Positions 15,009 to 24,412 of a stretch of 64,000 nucleotides of DNA are shown piece by piece; position 1 is the first letter of the stretch; each line of letters starts with the position of its first letter. A program made the position numbers and the translations under genes. The DNA comes from DASUPK01 sp963815045. Its GTDB lineage: Bacteria; Actinomycetota; Thermoleophilia; Solirubrobacterales; 70-9. The stretch lies in assembly GCA_963815045.1 (NCBI GenBank), contig CAWFET010000004.1, positions 248,001-312,000 of the forward strand. The letters run 5' to 3'. The notes beneath the pieces are model-generated. The model worked only from the letters and a program-made list of their open reading frames with translations. It had not been told where the DNA came from and made no database searches.

Positions 15009-17474
15009 GTGAGCGACCAGCGCCATCCCGGAGGTCTTTCCGAAAAGGAGGCCGCGAAGCGGCTCCGCCAGCTCGGGCCGGTCGAGGATCGGACCAGCCG
15101 CTCGGTCGCGAGCATCGTCGCGGGCAACGTCTTCACCCTCTTCAACCTGATCATCGGCGTCTTCTTCGTCTTCATGCTGGCGCTCGGGTTGTTCGCCGAC
15201 GCGCTCTTCGGCTTCATCGCCGTGATCAACAGCTACATCGGGATCCGCCAGGAGCTCAAGGCAAAGGAGACGCTCGAGAGCCTCGCGCTGCTCGTTGCAC
15301 CGAAGGCCAAGGTCGTCCGAGACGGCGAGCTGGTCGAGCTGCGCGCCGAGGAGGTGGTCCCCGGCGACTGGATCCGGGTTGAGCCCGGCGATCAGCTGGT
15401 GGGCGACGGCGAGGTGACCGAGAGCCGCGGGCTCACGCTCGACGAGTCGATGCTCACCGGAGAGGCCGACGGGGTCCGCAAGCGCGTCGGCCAGCAGGCG
15501 CTCTCCGGCTCCTTCGCCCTGAACGGCTCCGGCTACTACGAGGTCGACGCCGTGCGGGAGGACAGCTACGCCGAGAAGGTCGCCGGCGAAGCTCGCACCT
15601 TCCGCCATCCCCCGTCTCCACTCCAGGACGAGGTGAACCAGGTCCTGAGGGCGACCACCTGGCTGATGATCCCGCTCGCCGTCGTCCTGATCTTCGCCCT
15701 GCACGTCCAGCACGCCCCGCTTCACGATGCCGCCCAGACCGCGACGGCCGGGCTGATCAGCCTGATCCCGGAGGGACTCGTGCTGCTGATGAGCGTCACG
15801 CTGGCCGTCGCCGCCGTCCGGCTCGCGCGGCTCGACACGCTCGTCCAGCAGATGAGCGCCACCGAGGCGCTCGCGGCCGTGGACACGATCTGTGTTGACA
15901 AGACCGGCACCCTCACCACCGGCGACCTGGAGCTCGTGTCGGTCGACGTTGCCGACCCCGCCGAGGCGAGCCGGGCCCAGCAGGCGCTGGCGCGCTTCGC
16001 GGCGAGCTCGGGCGAGCGGAACCGGACTCTCGAGGCTGTCGCCGAGAACTACCCGGCGAACGGCGAGCGGGTCCGGGGGGAGGTCCCCTTCTCGTCGGAG
16101 TGGAAGTGGAGCGGCCTTACCTTCGGGCGCGGTGAGACCTACGTCCTGGGCGCGCCGGACGTGCTCATGGCTCGGGGCTCGCTGGCGCTGCCGGTGCCGC
16201 TGCAGCACAGCCTCGAGCAGAACACCAAGGCCGGGCGCCGCGTCGTCGCGTTCGGCCGCGCCTCGGGCGGGCTCCCGGACAATCCCTACTCGGACCCTCC
16301 GCCCGCCGTCACGCCGCTGGCGCTGATCGTCCTGGAGGAGACGCTGCGAGAGGACGCCCGGGAGACGATCCGCTACATGCGCGAGCGCGAGATGAACCTG
16401 AAGCTGATCTCGGGCGACGCACCCCAGACAGTGACGGCGGTCGCCTCGGCTGTCGGCATCCCCGCCGGAGCCGGGGTCATCACCGGCGACGAGCTGCCCG
16501 AAGATCACGCCTCGCTCGCCCGCATCGCCGAGGAGAACACGATCTTCTGCCGCATCCGGCCGGAGCAGAAGAAGGCCCTCGTCTCGGCTCTCGCAGAGGA
16601 TGGGCGCTTCGTCGCGATGATCGGAGACGGGGTGAACGACGTCCCGGCCCTGAAGCGCGCAAGGATGGCGGTCGCGATGGGATCGGGCAGCCAGATCACG
16701 AAGGGAATCGCAGACATCGTGCTGCTCAAGGACCAGTTCTCGAGGCTCCCGAGGGCGATCACGGAGGGCCGGCGGATTGCGCGGAACATCCACCGCCTCG
16801 GCCGTCTCTACGTCACCAAGACCGTCTACGCGGCCGCGCTGATCGTGCTGGTCGCGGTGCCCGGCTGGGCGTTCCCCTTCCTGCCCCGGCAGCTCACCGT
16901 CGCCGCATTCCTGACGATCGGAATCCCCTCGTTCGTGCTCGCGCTCGCCCCCAGCGACGGCCCGTTATATAGGGGGCGCCTGCTGCGGGCCCTGGCCGCG
17001 TTCGCCGTGCCGGCCGGCCTGGCGATCGCCGCAGCCTCGCTCGCGAGCTTCTTCCTGGTGGACACCGTCTTCGGCGGCTCGCTGGAGGCCGGGCGGACCG
17101 CCGCGACGACGACCCTGGTCGTCCTCGGGCTCTGCTTCATCCTCCTGCTCGAGCGCGGGCCGGGCCGCGAGCACATCGCGATCCAGAGCTACATGCTCGC
17201 CCTGGTCGCGGCCCTCGGCGCGCTCTACGCCCTGATCCTCGCCGTCCAGCCGGTTCGCGACTTCTTCGACCTGACCCGGATGGGCGGCGGCCAGCTCTTC
17301 CTGGCGCTGCTCTCGGCGGCCGCCGGGCTCGTCCTGGCGAGCGTCGTCTGGCGCATTCCCGCCATCGAGAACCTGGAGGATCGGCCGCCGTCAGAGGGCG
17401 AGGCTCCGACCGGCCCGGTGACGGAGTCGCTCTCCGTGCCCAGCCCCCCGACCCCCGCCTCCGGACGGTCGTGA
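15009..17474 (+). CDS. CtpE-like P-type cation-transporting ATPase
   Basis: An 821-residue E1-E2 ATPase, start GTG 15009. Visible: the actuator motif LTGEAD near residue 150, the phosphorylation site DKTGTLT near residue 297, the hinge GDGVNDVPALK near residue 540, and about ten transmembrane helices including the PEGLVLLMS helix of M4. The N-terminal segment SVASIVAGNVFTLFNLIIGV and overall layout resemble mycobacterial CtpE, a calcium-uptake ATPase. Ion specificity is therefore inferred as Ca2+ (or Mg2+). It overlaps the pyruvate kinase start by 4 nt. Confidence 0.88.
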   Translation: MSDQRHPGGLSEKEAAKRLRQLGPVEDRTSRSVASIVAGNVFTLFNLIIGVFFVFMLALGLFADALFGFIAVINSYIGIRQELKAKETLESLALLVAPKAKVVRDGELVELRAEEVVPGDWIRVEPGDQLVGDGEVTESRGLTLDESMLTGEADGVRKRVGQQALSGSFALNGSGYYEVDAVREDSYAEKVAGEARTFRHPPSPLQDEVNQVLRATTWLMIPLAVVLIFALHVQHAPLHDAAQTATAGLISLIPEGLVLLMSVTLAVAAVRLARLDTLVQQMSATEALAAVDTICVDKTGTLTTGDLELVSVDVADPAEASRAQQALARFAASSGERNRTLEAVAENYPANGERVRGEVPFSSEWKWSGLTFGRGETYVLGAPDVLMARGSLALPVPLQHSLEQNTKAGRRVVAFGRASGGLPDNPYSDPPPAVTPLALIVLEETLREDARETIRYMREREMNLKLISGDAPQTVTAVASAVGIPAGAGVITGDELPEDHASLARIAEENTIFCRIRPEQKKALVSALAEDGRFVAMIGDGVNDVPALKRARMAVAMGSGSQITKGIADIVLLKDQFSRLPRAITEGRRIARNIHRLGRLYVTKTVYAAALIVLVAVPGWAFPFLPRQLTVAAFLTIGIPSFVLALAPSDGPLYRGRLLRALAAFAVPAGLAIAAASLASFFLVDTVFGGSLEAGRTAATTTLVVLGLCFILLLERGPGREHIAIQSYMLALVAALGALYALILAVQPVRDFFDLTRMGGGQLFLALLSAAAGLVLASVVWRIPAIENLEDRPPSEGEAPTGPVTESLSVPSPPTPASGRS

Positions 17475-18943
17475 TGCCACCGCCCGAGAACCGGCCCCCG
17501 CGAGGCACGCCTCCGCACATCGCGCGCCGCACGAAGATCGTCGCGACCGTCGGCCCGGCCAGCAGCTCGCCCGAGGTGCTGCGCGAGCTCTTCGCCGCGG
17601 GCGTTGACGTCTTCCGGCTCAACTTCGCCCATGGGACTCCCGAGGAGCAGGCGGAGAGCGTCCGCCGCATCCGGGCCGTGAGCGAGGAGGTCGGCCGTGA
17701 GGTCGGGATCCTCGGCGACCTGCCCGGCCCGAAGCTCCGGCTCGGCGACCTCGAGGGCGACGTCGCGGTGCTCCACTCGGGCTCCAACGTCGTGCTCAGG
17801 GGGGAGACCAACGGGACCCCCGGCAACGCGGAGCTGCTCACCGTCCAGTGGGATGGTTTCGCGACGGCCGTGCACCAGGGCGATCCGGTCTTCCTCGCCG
17901 ACGGCAGGGTGCGGCTGAAGGTCCTGTCGGTCGCGGGCGGCGAGGTCACGTGCGAGGTCGAGGCCGGCGGCGCTGTCAGTTCCCACCAGGGCGTCAACCT
18001 GCCGGGGGCCGACCACGACCTCCCCGAGACGGGCGCCTCGGACCAGCCCTGGATCGACTTCGCTTGCGAGAACGGGATCGACCTGCTCGCGGTCTCCTTC
18101 GTGCGCCGCCCCTCCGACCTGGAGAAGGTCGAGGCGCGGCTGCGGGAGCGCGAGGCCGACATCCCCCTGATCGCCAAGATCGAGAAGCCTCAGGCGGCCG
18201 AACGGGCCGAGGAGATCATCGCCGCCGCGGGCAGCGGAATCATGATCGCCCGAGGTGACCTCGGGGTGGAGCTGCCGATCGAGGAGGTTCCCGGAGCGCA
18301 GAAGCGGCTGATCGCGCTCGCCGGCCGCGCCTCGAAGCCGACGATCACCGCGACCCAGATGCTGGCGACGATGGTGCGGGCGTCCCGTCCGACCCGCGCC
18401 GAGGTGACAGACGTCGCGAACGCGATCTATGACGGCACCGACGCGGTGATGCTCTCCGAGGAGACCGCGATCGGCGACCACCCGGTGGAGGCTGTCCGGG
18501 TCATGGACCGGATCGCGCGGGTGACCGAGCCCCGGCTGCAATTCGGCGAGATGGTCTTCACCCGGGTCGAGGAGAAGGAGCACGACATCGCCGAGACCGT
18601 CGCCCAGGTCGCGGTGGCGGCCTGCTACCGCCTCGGCCTGAAGGCGATCGTCTGTCCGACGAACTCCGGGCGGACGGCCCGGCTCATCTCCGCGCACCGG
18701 CCGCGGGTCCCCGTGCTCGCGGTCTCGCCGCGACTCTCGACGGTACGGCGGATGAACCTGCTGTTCGGGATCAGCTCGACGCAGGCCGACGACTGGACCT
18801 CGATCCGCAAGCTGCTCGACGACTGCGCGAACCTGGCCCGCGAACGAAGCGTCGCAGAGTCGGGCGACCTGGTGGCGATCACGGCCGGGCTACCGGCGCA
18901 GGGCGTCGGCACCAATCTGTTTGAAATTCACCGAGTTCCCTAG
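17471..18943 (+). CDS. pyk: Pyruvate kinase
   Basis: Converts phosphoenolpyruvate and ADP to pyruvate and ATP in glycolysis. 490 residues from GTG 17471, whose GTGA overlaps the stop of the ATPase gene (ATG at 17474 is the alternative). Signature segments: RRTKIVATVGPAS at the N-terminus, IAKIEKPQAAE with the catalytic Lys, and MIARGDLGVELPIEEVP, followed by the C-terminal allosteric domain (VCPTNSGRTARLIS). Overlap with the ATPase implies co-transcription. Confidence 0.96.
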   Translation: MMPPPENRPPRGTPPHIARRTKIVATVGPASSSPEVLRELFAAGVDVFRLNFAHGTPEEQAESVRRIRAVSEEVGREVGILGDLPGPKLRLGDLEGDVAVLHSGSNVVLRGETNGTPGNAELLTVQWDGFATAVHQGDPVFLADGRVRLKVLSVAGGEVTCEVEAGGAVSSHQGVNLPGADHDLPETGASDQPWIDFACENGIDLLAVSFVRRPSDLEKVEARLREREADIPLIAKIEKPQAAERAEEIIAAAGSGIMIARGDLGVELPIEEVPGAQKRLIALAGRASKPTITATQMLATMVRASRPTRAEVTDVANAIYDGTDAVMLSEETAIGDHPVEAVRVMDRIARVTEPRLQFGEMVFTRVEEKEHDIAETVAQVAVAACYRLGLKAIVCPTNSGRTARLISAHRPRVPVLAVSPRLSTVRRMNLLFGISSTQADDWTSIRKLLDDCANLARERSVAESGDLVAITAGLPAQGVGTNLFEIHRVP

Positions 18944-18949
18944 GGGAAC

Positions 18950-19339
18950 TCAGCCCAGGGCATCTCGCGCCTGGGCCGTGTCACCGAAGAACTCGGCGTC
19001 CGTGAGCTTGCCGTCGCTCACCTTGTAAAGCCACACCGAGCGGCCGCCGAGCTCGTTGCCCGACTTCGTCTTGCCGGTGCCTTCGACGACCACGACGACG
19101 GTCTCGCCGTCGTCGGCCTCGAGGAAGGCGACCGGATTCGGATTGACGGACTCGAAGTTCGAGAGGAACTTCTGGATCATCTCCTTGAACCCGTCGGGGC
19201 CCGTGTAGGTGCCACCCCACGGCAGAGTGTCCGGAAGCCTGATCTCGGCGTTCTCGTCCGTGGTGGAGACGGCACCATCGATGTCGCCCTTGCTGAAGTC
19301 GCTCCATCGATCCTTGACGGCGTCTGCGTTCTCACCCAT
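18950..19339 (-). CDS. SnoaL-like nuclear transport factor 2 family protein
   Basis: A 129-residue SnoaL-superfamily protein: VKDRWSDFSKGDIDGAVSTTDENAEIRLP, GTYTGPDGFKEMI and the C-terminal VWLYKVSDGKLTDAEFFGD. The start is ATG 19339 because an AGGAGGAG ribosome-binding site sits just upstream; the longer frame to 19405 reads through that site. Convergent with pyk with a 6-bp gap and divergent from the membrane protein at 19444. Ligand unknown. Confidence 0.87.
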   Translation of the reverse strand: MGENADAVKDRWSDFSKGDIDGAVSTTDENAEIRLPDTLPWGGTYTGPDGFKEMIQKFLSNFESVNPNPVAFLEADDGETVVVVVEGTGKTKSGNELGGRSVWLYKVSDGKLTDAEFFGDTAQARDALG

Positions 19340-19443
19340 ATGAATCTCCTCCTCTGCTGCTGTGCTGCTGGACACCGACCGTACGCCTCCCGAATGAGGT
19401 GTCAAGGGCAGGAGGGCCGCCTAAAGGGGCGAATCCCGTCCGG

Positions 19444-20169
19444 ATGACCGCCCGCAGCGTGCCGGCTGAAACGAGGCATGTCCCCGGTCACCTGCGGCGG
19501 GAGGTCCACCGCCTGAACAGGCGGGTGGAGGAGGGCGATCCGCTCTGGCCGGCCCAGCTCGCCGTGGGGATCGCGATCGGACTTCACCTGGCGCTCTCGG
19601 ACAAGCTCGTCATCGGTCCGATCTGGCTGATCCCGGCGGTCGAGGGGCTTCTGCTTCTCACCCTGGTCGTAGTCGCGCCCGCGCGGGTTTCGCGCTCTGG
19701 CTGGCGTCATCAGCGAGGGCTGCTCTGGACGATTCTCGGCCTCGTGACGCTGACCTATCTGGTCTCACTCGGCCTGCTGGTGCACTACCTGATCGTCGGC
19801 GGGAAGGTGAACGGGCATGCGCTGATCGGGTCGGGTGTCGTGCTCTGGGTCACCAACGTCCTGATCTTCTCCGTCGTCTTCTGGGATCTAGACCGCGGCG
19901 GCCCGCTGGATCGCTTCGAGAAGGAAAGACCGTGGCCGGACTTCCTGTTCCCCCAGATGGACTCCACCGACCACACGCCGATGGGCAAGCGCTGGCAGCC
20001 GGCCTTTCTCGACTACCTCTACACGTCCCTGACCAACGCGATGGCATTCAGCCCGACCGACACGATGCCCTTGACCCAGACGGCGAAGCTGCTGATGGGC
20101 ATCCAGGGGATGTCGGCCCTGGTCACCGTCGGGCTGGTCGTGGCCCGGGCGGTCAACATTTTGGGTTGA
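19444..20169 (+). CDS. Integral membrane protein, unknown
   Basis: A 241-residue protein with a basic N-terminal region (HLRREVHRLNRRVEEGD) and about five to six transmembrane helices. The C-terminal segment SLTNAMAFSPTDTMPLTQTAK, followed by a helix ending VARAVNIL, looks conserved and contains a pore-like short hydrophobic region. No family assigned with confidence. Start ATG 19444 was chosen over upstream codons that would overlap the divergent promoter. Confidence 0.72.
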   Translation: MTARSVPAETRHVPGHLRREVHRLNRRVEEGDPLWPAQLAVGIAIGLHLALSDKLVIGPIWLIPAVEGLLLLTLVVVAPARVSRSGWRHQRGLLWTILGLVTLTYLVSLGLLVHYLIVGGKVNGHALIGSGVVLWVTNVLIFSVVFWDLDRGGPLDRFEKERPWPDFLFPQMDSTDHTPMGKRWQPAFLDYLYTSLTNAMAFSPTDTMPLTQTAKLLMGIQGMSALVTVGLVVARAVNILG

Positions 20170-20175
20170 GCCGGG

Positions 20176-20637
20176 CTAGTCGCCCGGCGGGTAGTCCCCG
20201 GGCGCCGGCCGCTCGGCGCGCGGGTCTCGGCCGGGCAGCACGAACTGCGTGACGATCAGGTTCGCGACGGGTTTGTCGTCCTTGGTGATCTTCGCCTCGA
20301 TCACGGCCGTGCTGCGGCCGACGTGGAGCGGCCGCGCCTTGCAGAGCAGCTCGTCGCCGAGCACCCCGGCGCGGAAGACGTTCAGCTTCAGCTCGATCGT
20401 CGTGAAGTCGTGGTTCGGCGGCAGGGCCCGGAAGGTCGCCCACGCCGCGACGGAATCGCCGAACGCGGTCCAGACTCCGCCGTGGACGAAGCCGCCGGGA
20501 TGGAGGTGGCGCTTGTCGACGACCATCCGCCCGGTCGAGGCCTCGTCGGTGATCTCGAGCGGCTCGATCGCCATGTCGCCCGGGAACGTGTCGGGCAACC
20601 AGGTCTTGATGTTCTCGGGGGTGATGTCCGGATTCAC
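20176..20637 (-). CDS. PaaI family thioesterase (hotdog fold)
   Basis: Acyl-CoA thioesterase-type protein of 153 residues. The hotdog signature HPGGFVHGGVWTAFGDS contains the GG turn and acidic residue of PaaI-like enzymes, followed by TTIELKLNVFRAG and the paired strands LHVGRSTAVIEAKI. Start GTG 20637 lies 12 nt downstream of the crotonase gene stop, so both are likely one transcript acting on CoA esters. Confidence 0.9.
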   Translation of the reverse strand: MNPDITPENIKTWLPDTFPGDMAIEPLEITDEASTGRMVVDKRHLHPGGFVHGGVWTAFGDSVAAWATFRALPPNHDFTTIELKLNVFRAGVLGDELLCKARPLHVGRSTAVIEAKITKDDKPVANLIVTQFVLPGRDPRAERPAPGDYPPGD

Positions 20638-20649
20638 GGGCGCGCCACC

Positions 20650-21564
20650 CTACTCCAGGCCGACGTCGCCGAAGGGCTCGTCGCGCTCGCGGACGGCCTC
20701 CTTGAAGCCCTTCTCCGCGGCGAGCTGCTGCCAGGCGAACCCCTCGGGGGTGTGCCGCGCGATCCCGTCGAAGAAGACTCCCATCGCCTGGGTCGCCTGC
20801 AGGCCCTGGGCGTAGAGCGCCTGGTTGACGAGCAGCTTGTGCATGACGAGCTGGTTGATCGGAACGCGCCCGATCCGCTCGAGCAGCGACTCGAAGCGCT
20901 CGTCGAGCTCCGCGGCCGGCGCGACCTCCGACGCCAGCCCCCACTCGGCCGCGGTCGTGCCGTCGATGGAGTCGCCGGTGAGCAGCAGCCGCTTGGCCCG
21001 GGCCGGCCCGACTCGATATGCCCAGAGGGCGCTTGTCGGCACGCCCCAGACCCGGGCGGGCGGGTAGCCGATCTTCGCCCGGTCCTCGACCACCAGCAGG
21101 TCCGAGCAGAGGGCCATGTCGGTGCCGCCCGCGACGCAGTAGCCGTGCACCTTGCAGACGGTCGGCTTCTCGGAGTGGAACAGGCTCATGAAGCCGCGCA
21201 GGTTGCGGCTCATCATCTGGTAATCCGTGACCGGGTCCCAGGCGCCCGACGGATCGTGATTGCGCGCCTGGACCATGGGGTCGAGCGGGGAGCCCTCGGG
21301 CGCCTCCGGGTGAGCGATGCCCTCCATGTCGTGCTCGGCCGACGCGACCAGGTCGTAGCCGCCGCAGAAGCCGGAGCCGTTGCCGGCCAGGGCGATCACG
21401 TGGACCTCGGGGTCGAGGTTGGCGCGCTCCACGCAGGCGGCCAGCTCGCGCGGCATCTCGAGCGTGATCCCGTTGCCGCGCTCCGGCCGGTTCAGGGTGA
21501 TCCGGGCGATGGCTCCGGTCACCTCGTAGGTGAGCGTCTCGAGCGTTTCGATCAGTGGATTCAA
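20650..21564 (-). CDS. Crotonase/enoyl-CoA hydratase family protein
   Basis: A 304-residue crotonase-fold enzyme starting at TTG 21564 (no better codon nearby). Oxyanion-hole segments are visible: VIALAGNGSGFCGGYDL and KVHGYCVAGGTDMALCSDLLV, followed by IGYPPARVWGVPTS. The usual catalytic Glu positions are not obvious, so hydratase activity is uncertain; isomerase or hydrolase activity is possible. Paired with the PaaI thioesterase downstream. Confidence 0.88.
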   Translation of the reverse strand: MNPLIETLETLTYEVTGAIARITLNRPERGNGITLEMPRELAACVERANLDPEVHVIALAGNGSGFCGGYDLVASAEHDMEGIAHPEAPEGSPLDPMVQARNHDPSGAWDPVTDYQMMSRNLRGFMSLFHSEKPTVCKVHGYCVAGGTDMALCSDLLVVEDRAKIGYPPARVWGVPTSALWAYRVGPARAKRLLLTGDSIDGTTAAEWGLASEVAPAAELDERFESLLERIGRVPINQLVMHKLLVNQALYAQGLQATQAMGVFFDGIARHTPEGFAWQQLAAEKGFKEAVRERDEPFGDVGLE

Positions 21565-21610
21565 TCAGCGCCGATGAATCCGCCCCGGTTCCGGGGTCGT
21601 AGGGGCGAAG

Positions 21611-22627
21611 ATGTCACCCGTGGCGACGAAGGGGAAGTACACGACGCTCGAGATCGCCGGGCGCGAGGTCCGCCTGTCGAATCCCGACAAGGTCTTCTTC
21701 CCCAAGCCGAAGTTCACGAAGCTCGACCTGGTGGAGTACTACGTCGCGGTCGAGGAGGCCGCCGTCAACCAGCTGCGCGAGCGGCCGGGAACGATGAAGC
21801 GGTTCGTCGACGGCGTCGGCGGCGAGTTCTTCTTCCAGAAGCGGGTGCCGAAGGGGGCGCCGGACTGGCTCCAGACCGCGACCTTCACCTTCCCCAGCGG
21901 CCGCACGGCGACCGAGCTGGTCGCGAACGACGCGGCACATCTCGCCTGGGCGGTCAATCTCGGCGTAATCGACTTCAACCCGCATCCGGTTCGGCGCAGT
22001 GATCTGGACAACCCCGACGAGCTCCGGGTCGACCTCGACCCCCAGCCCGGGGTCCGCTGGAACACCGTCCGCAAGGTCGCGATGTGCGTCAAGGAGGTTC
22101 TCACCGAGCACGGGCTGACCGGGTACCCGAAGACATCCGGCTCCCGCGGCATCCACGTCAACGTCCGCATCGAGCCGCGCTGGGACTACATCGAGGTGCG
22201 CCGCGCGGCTCTGGCGCTGGCCCGCGAGGTGGAGCGCCGCGTGCCGCGTAACGCCACCAGCAAATGGTGGAAGGAGGAGCGTCACGGCGTCTTCGTCGAC
22301 TACAACCAGAACGCGCGTGACCGGACGATCGCCTCCGGCTACTCGGTCAGGCCCGTTCCCGACGCCCGCGTCTGCTGCCCGCTGGAATGGGACGAGGTTC
22401 CGGACGTGGAGCCGGCTGACCTCCGGCTCGACACGGTCCCGGATCGCGTGGCCAAGAAGGGCGACCCCGCCGCGGACATCGACGAGAACGCCGGATCGCT
22501 CGACCAGCTTCTCGACCTGGCCCGCCGCGATGAGGAGGGCGGTCTCGGCGACGCGCCGTGGCCACCGCACTTCGCGAAGCAGCGCGGCGAGCCCAGGCGC
22601 GTGCAGCCGAGCCGGGCCAAGAAGTAG
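21611..22627 (+). CDS. Stand-alone LigD-type polymerase/primase domain (PolDom)
   Basis: DNA/RNA primase-polymerase of the archaeo-eukaryotic primase fold that fills gaps during bacterial non-homologous end joining. 338 residues, without ligase or phosphoesterase domains. Metal-binding Asp141 and Asp143 lie in DLDPQPGV; the nucleotide-binding SGSRGIHV spans residues 176-183; RTIASGYSVRPVPDARV follows. A LigC-type ligase lies 0.8 kb downstream and a LigD-type phosphoesterase at 58.7 kb, so the activities of one LigD protein are dispersed. No ku gene is in the window. Confidence 0.93.
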   Translation: MSPVATKGKYTTLEIAGREVRLSNPDKVFFPKPKFTKLDLVEYYVAVEEAAVNQLRERPGTMKRFVDGVGGEFFFQKRVPKGAPDWLQTATFTFPSGRTATELVANDAAHLAWAVNLGVIDFNPHPVRRSDLDNPDELRVDLDPQPGVRWNTVRKVAMCVKEVLTEHGLTGYPKTSGSRGIHVNVRIEPRWDYIEVRRAALALAREVERRVPRNATSKWWKEERHGVFVDYNQNARDRTIASGYSVRPVPDARVCCPLEWDEVPDVEPADLRLDTVPDRVAKKGDPAADIDENAGSLDQLLDLARRDEEGGLGDAPWPPHFAKQRGEPRRVQPSRAKK

Positions 22628-22728
22628 GTCTAATGCCCGCGGGTACGCGGGCCGATGAGTTGACGCATGGACGCCAACCAGTACGTCCTCGTCCACGGGA
22701 TGCGCCGGACCCGGTCGATCCTGGAGGG

Positions 22729-23394
22729 ATGGGGAGAGAATCCAGGCCGGTTCTGCGCACCTGGTTCGTCGGAGCCGGGCTGATCGCTCTGGGCCTGCTC
22801 GCCGCCGTGACCGTGGCGGCCACGCTGCTCCAGCCCGACTACGGGTTCCACTACGGCCCGACCGCCCGCGGCGGGGCGAGCCCCGAGCGCGTGCTCGGGG
22901 TGGTGGGCCGCAACTCGCTCGTCCTGGCTCTGCACGCCTTCGCCTGCGTGGCGGGCTTCATCGCCGGCGCGACGCTGCCGCTGACTGCTGAGCGGTACAC
23001 GGGCTTCAAGCGCCTGCTTCACGAGAAGGCGCGGCCGATCGCGTTCGCCTGGGTGATCGGCGTGACCTGCTTCTCGCTCTTCACGCAGACGATCGCGCTC
23101 GGCATCGTCGGCTCGACGATCTCATGGGACCTCGGCATCTCGGTCCCGCTGCTCGTCCTGACCGCCCTCCCCCACGCCCTGCTGGAGCTGACGGCGGTCT
23201 TCCTGCCGCTCGCCGCCTGGACTATCGCCAGCCGCAAGGGAGAGTGGGACCAGCTGCTCGCCGCGACCTTCGTCACCGTGGCGATCGCCGTCCCGATGCT
23301 GATCGTCGCGGCCACCTGGGAGGTCTACGTCTGGCCCCACATCCTCCACTCGGTCGCCCCCACCCAGGTGTTCCACTGGGGCCCGCCGGCGTGA
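22729..23394 (+). CDS. SpoIIM-like (stage II sporulation protein M) membrane protein
   Basis: A 221-residue protein with about five transmembrane helices. NSLVLALHAFACVAGFIAGATLPL and LPHALLELTAVFLPLAAW match the SpoIIM/DUF95 pattern (Asn before the second helix; PH...E at the head of a helix). In non-sporulating actinobacteria this family has no known role. ATG 22729 is preceded too closely by GGAGGG, so the true start may be slightly upstream. It is located between the LigD-type polymerase and the ligase. Confidence 0.7.
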   Translation: MGRESRPVLRTWFVGAGLIALGLLAAVTVAATLLQPDYGFHYGPTARGGASPERVLGVVGRNSLVLALHAFACVAGFIAGATLPLTAERYTGFKRLLHEKARPIAFAWVIGVTCFSLFTQTIALGIVGSTISWDLGISVPLLVLTALPHALLELTAVFLPLAAWTIASRKGEWDQLLAATFVTVAIAVPMLIVAATWEVYVWPHILHSVAPTQVFHWGPPA

Positions 23395-23410
23395 GCCGGC
23401 CCACGGCCTT

Positions 23411-24379
23411 TTAGACCAGCTGGTCGAACTTGCAGTCCTTCGGCGCCTTGTCCTCGCGCCAGCGGACGATCTTCGAGCCGTGGCGGATGCGACCACCGCT
23501 GGTGTGGTCGTAGGTGACCTCGACCACCAGCTCGGGGCGCAGCGAGAACCACTCGAGCTCGCGGTCGGCATCCCAGCGGCTGGGATCGCCCGAGCCCTTC
23601 TCGCCGGTCTCATACGCCGACAGGGTCTTCACCAGCTCCTTCTTCTCCTTGGCCTTCAGGCCCGAGGTGTGGCCGATCGGGCGCAGCTTGCCCTTCTCGT
23701 AGAGCCCGAGGATCAGCGAGCCGACCGTCCCCTTGTGCTTGCCGGGCCGCCAGCCCATCACGACGCAGTCGATCGTCCGCAGCCGCTTGATCTTCACCAT
23801 GCCCTTGCGCTGTCCGGGCCTGTAGATCGCGTCGAGCTCCTTGGCGATCACCCCCTCGCCCGAGAGCAGCAGCGGCTCGGCGCTCTGCGCGGTCTTGTAG
23901 AGGGGGGTGATCTCGACCGATGCAGACGCGCTCTTCTTGCGTCCCGGCGCCACCGCGATCAGCTCCTCGAGCTCCGCCCGGCGCTCGGCGAACGGCTTGC
24001 CGGTCAGCTTGCGCCGGTCGACCGCAAGCAGGTCGAATGCCCGGAAGAGGGCGGGCGTCTTCTCGGCGAGCATCTTCACCCGGGACTCGGCCGGGTGCAG
24101 CCGGTTCTGCAGCTGGTCGAACTCCTCGCGCCCGTCCTCGTCCAGGATCACCAGCTCTCCGTCCATCACGTAGCGCCCCTCCGGGAACCTCACCTCCGGG
24201 AAATAGCGGCGCAGCGGCTTGCCGCCGCGCGACTGCAGATAGACGTCGTCGCCGTCGACGTAGGCGAGCGCGCGGAAGCCGTCGTACTTCGGCTCGTACA
24301 CCCACTCGTCTCCCTCGGGCAGGACCTTGCGCGAGAGGGCGAGCTGCGGCTTGATCGGCGGCTTCAGCGGGAGTGCCAT
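23411..24379 (-). CDS. ligC: ATP-dependent DNA ligase, LigC type
   Basis: Seals nicks using ATP. A 322-residue two-domain ligase (adenylation plus OB fold) without extra domains. The adenylation Lys31 lies in EPKYDGFRA; other motifs are MDGELVILD, ALFRAFDLLAVD, GEGVIAKELDAIYRPG and KIKRLRTIDCVVMGW (motif V), with LVVEVTYDHTSGGRIRH near the C-terminus. It is convergent with the SpoIIM-like gene and close to the LigD-type polymerase, suggesting a shared end-joining or repair role. Confidence 0.94.
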   Translation of the reverse strand: MALPLKPPIKPQLALSRKVLPEGDEWVYEPKYDGFRALAYVDGDDVYLQSRGGKPLRRYFPEVRFPEGRYVMDGELVILDEDGREEFDQLQNRLHPAESRVKMLAEKTPALFRAFDLLAVDRRKLTGKPFAERRAELEELIAVAPGRKKSASASVEITPLYKTAQSAEPLLLSGEGVIAKELDAIYRPGQRKGMVKIKRLRTIDCVVMGWRPGKHKGTVGSLILGLYEKGKLRPIGHTSGLKAKEKKELVKTLSAYETGEKGSGDPSRWDADRELEWFSLRPELVVEVTYDHTSGGRIRHGSKIVRWREDKAPKDCKFDQLV

Positions 24380-24412
24380 CGGCCGATCCTAGTCAGGCCA
24401 TAGGCTCGGCCC

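Noticed and set aside
14724..16793. 689-codon minus-strand ORF opposite the P-type ATPase
   Set aside because: Composition (Arg/Asp/Gly/Leu-rich, no hydrophobic or motif pattern) is that of an antisense shadow; the plus strand has all P-type ATPase motifs.
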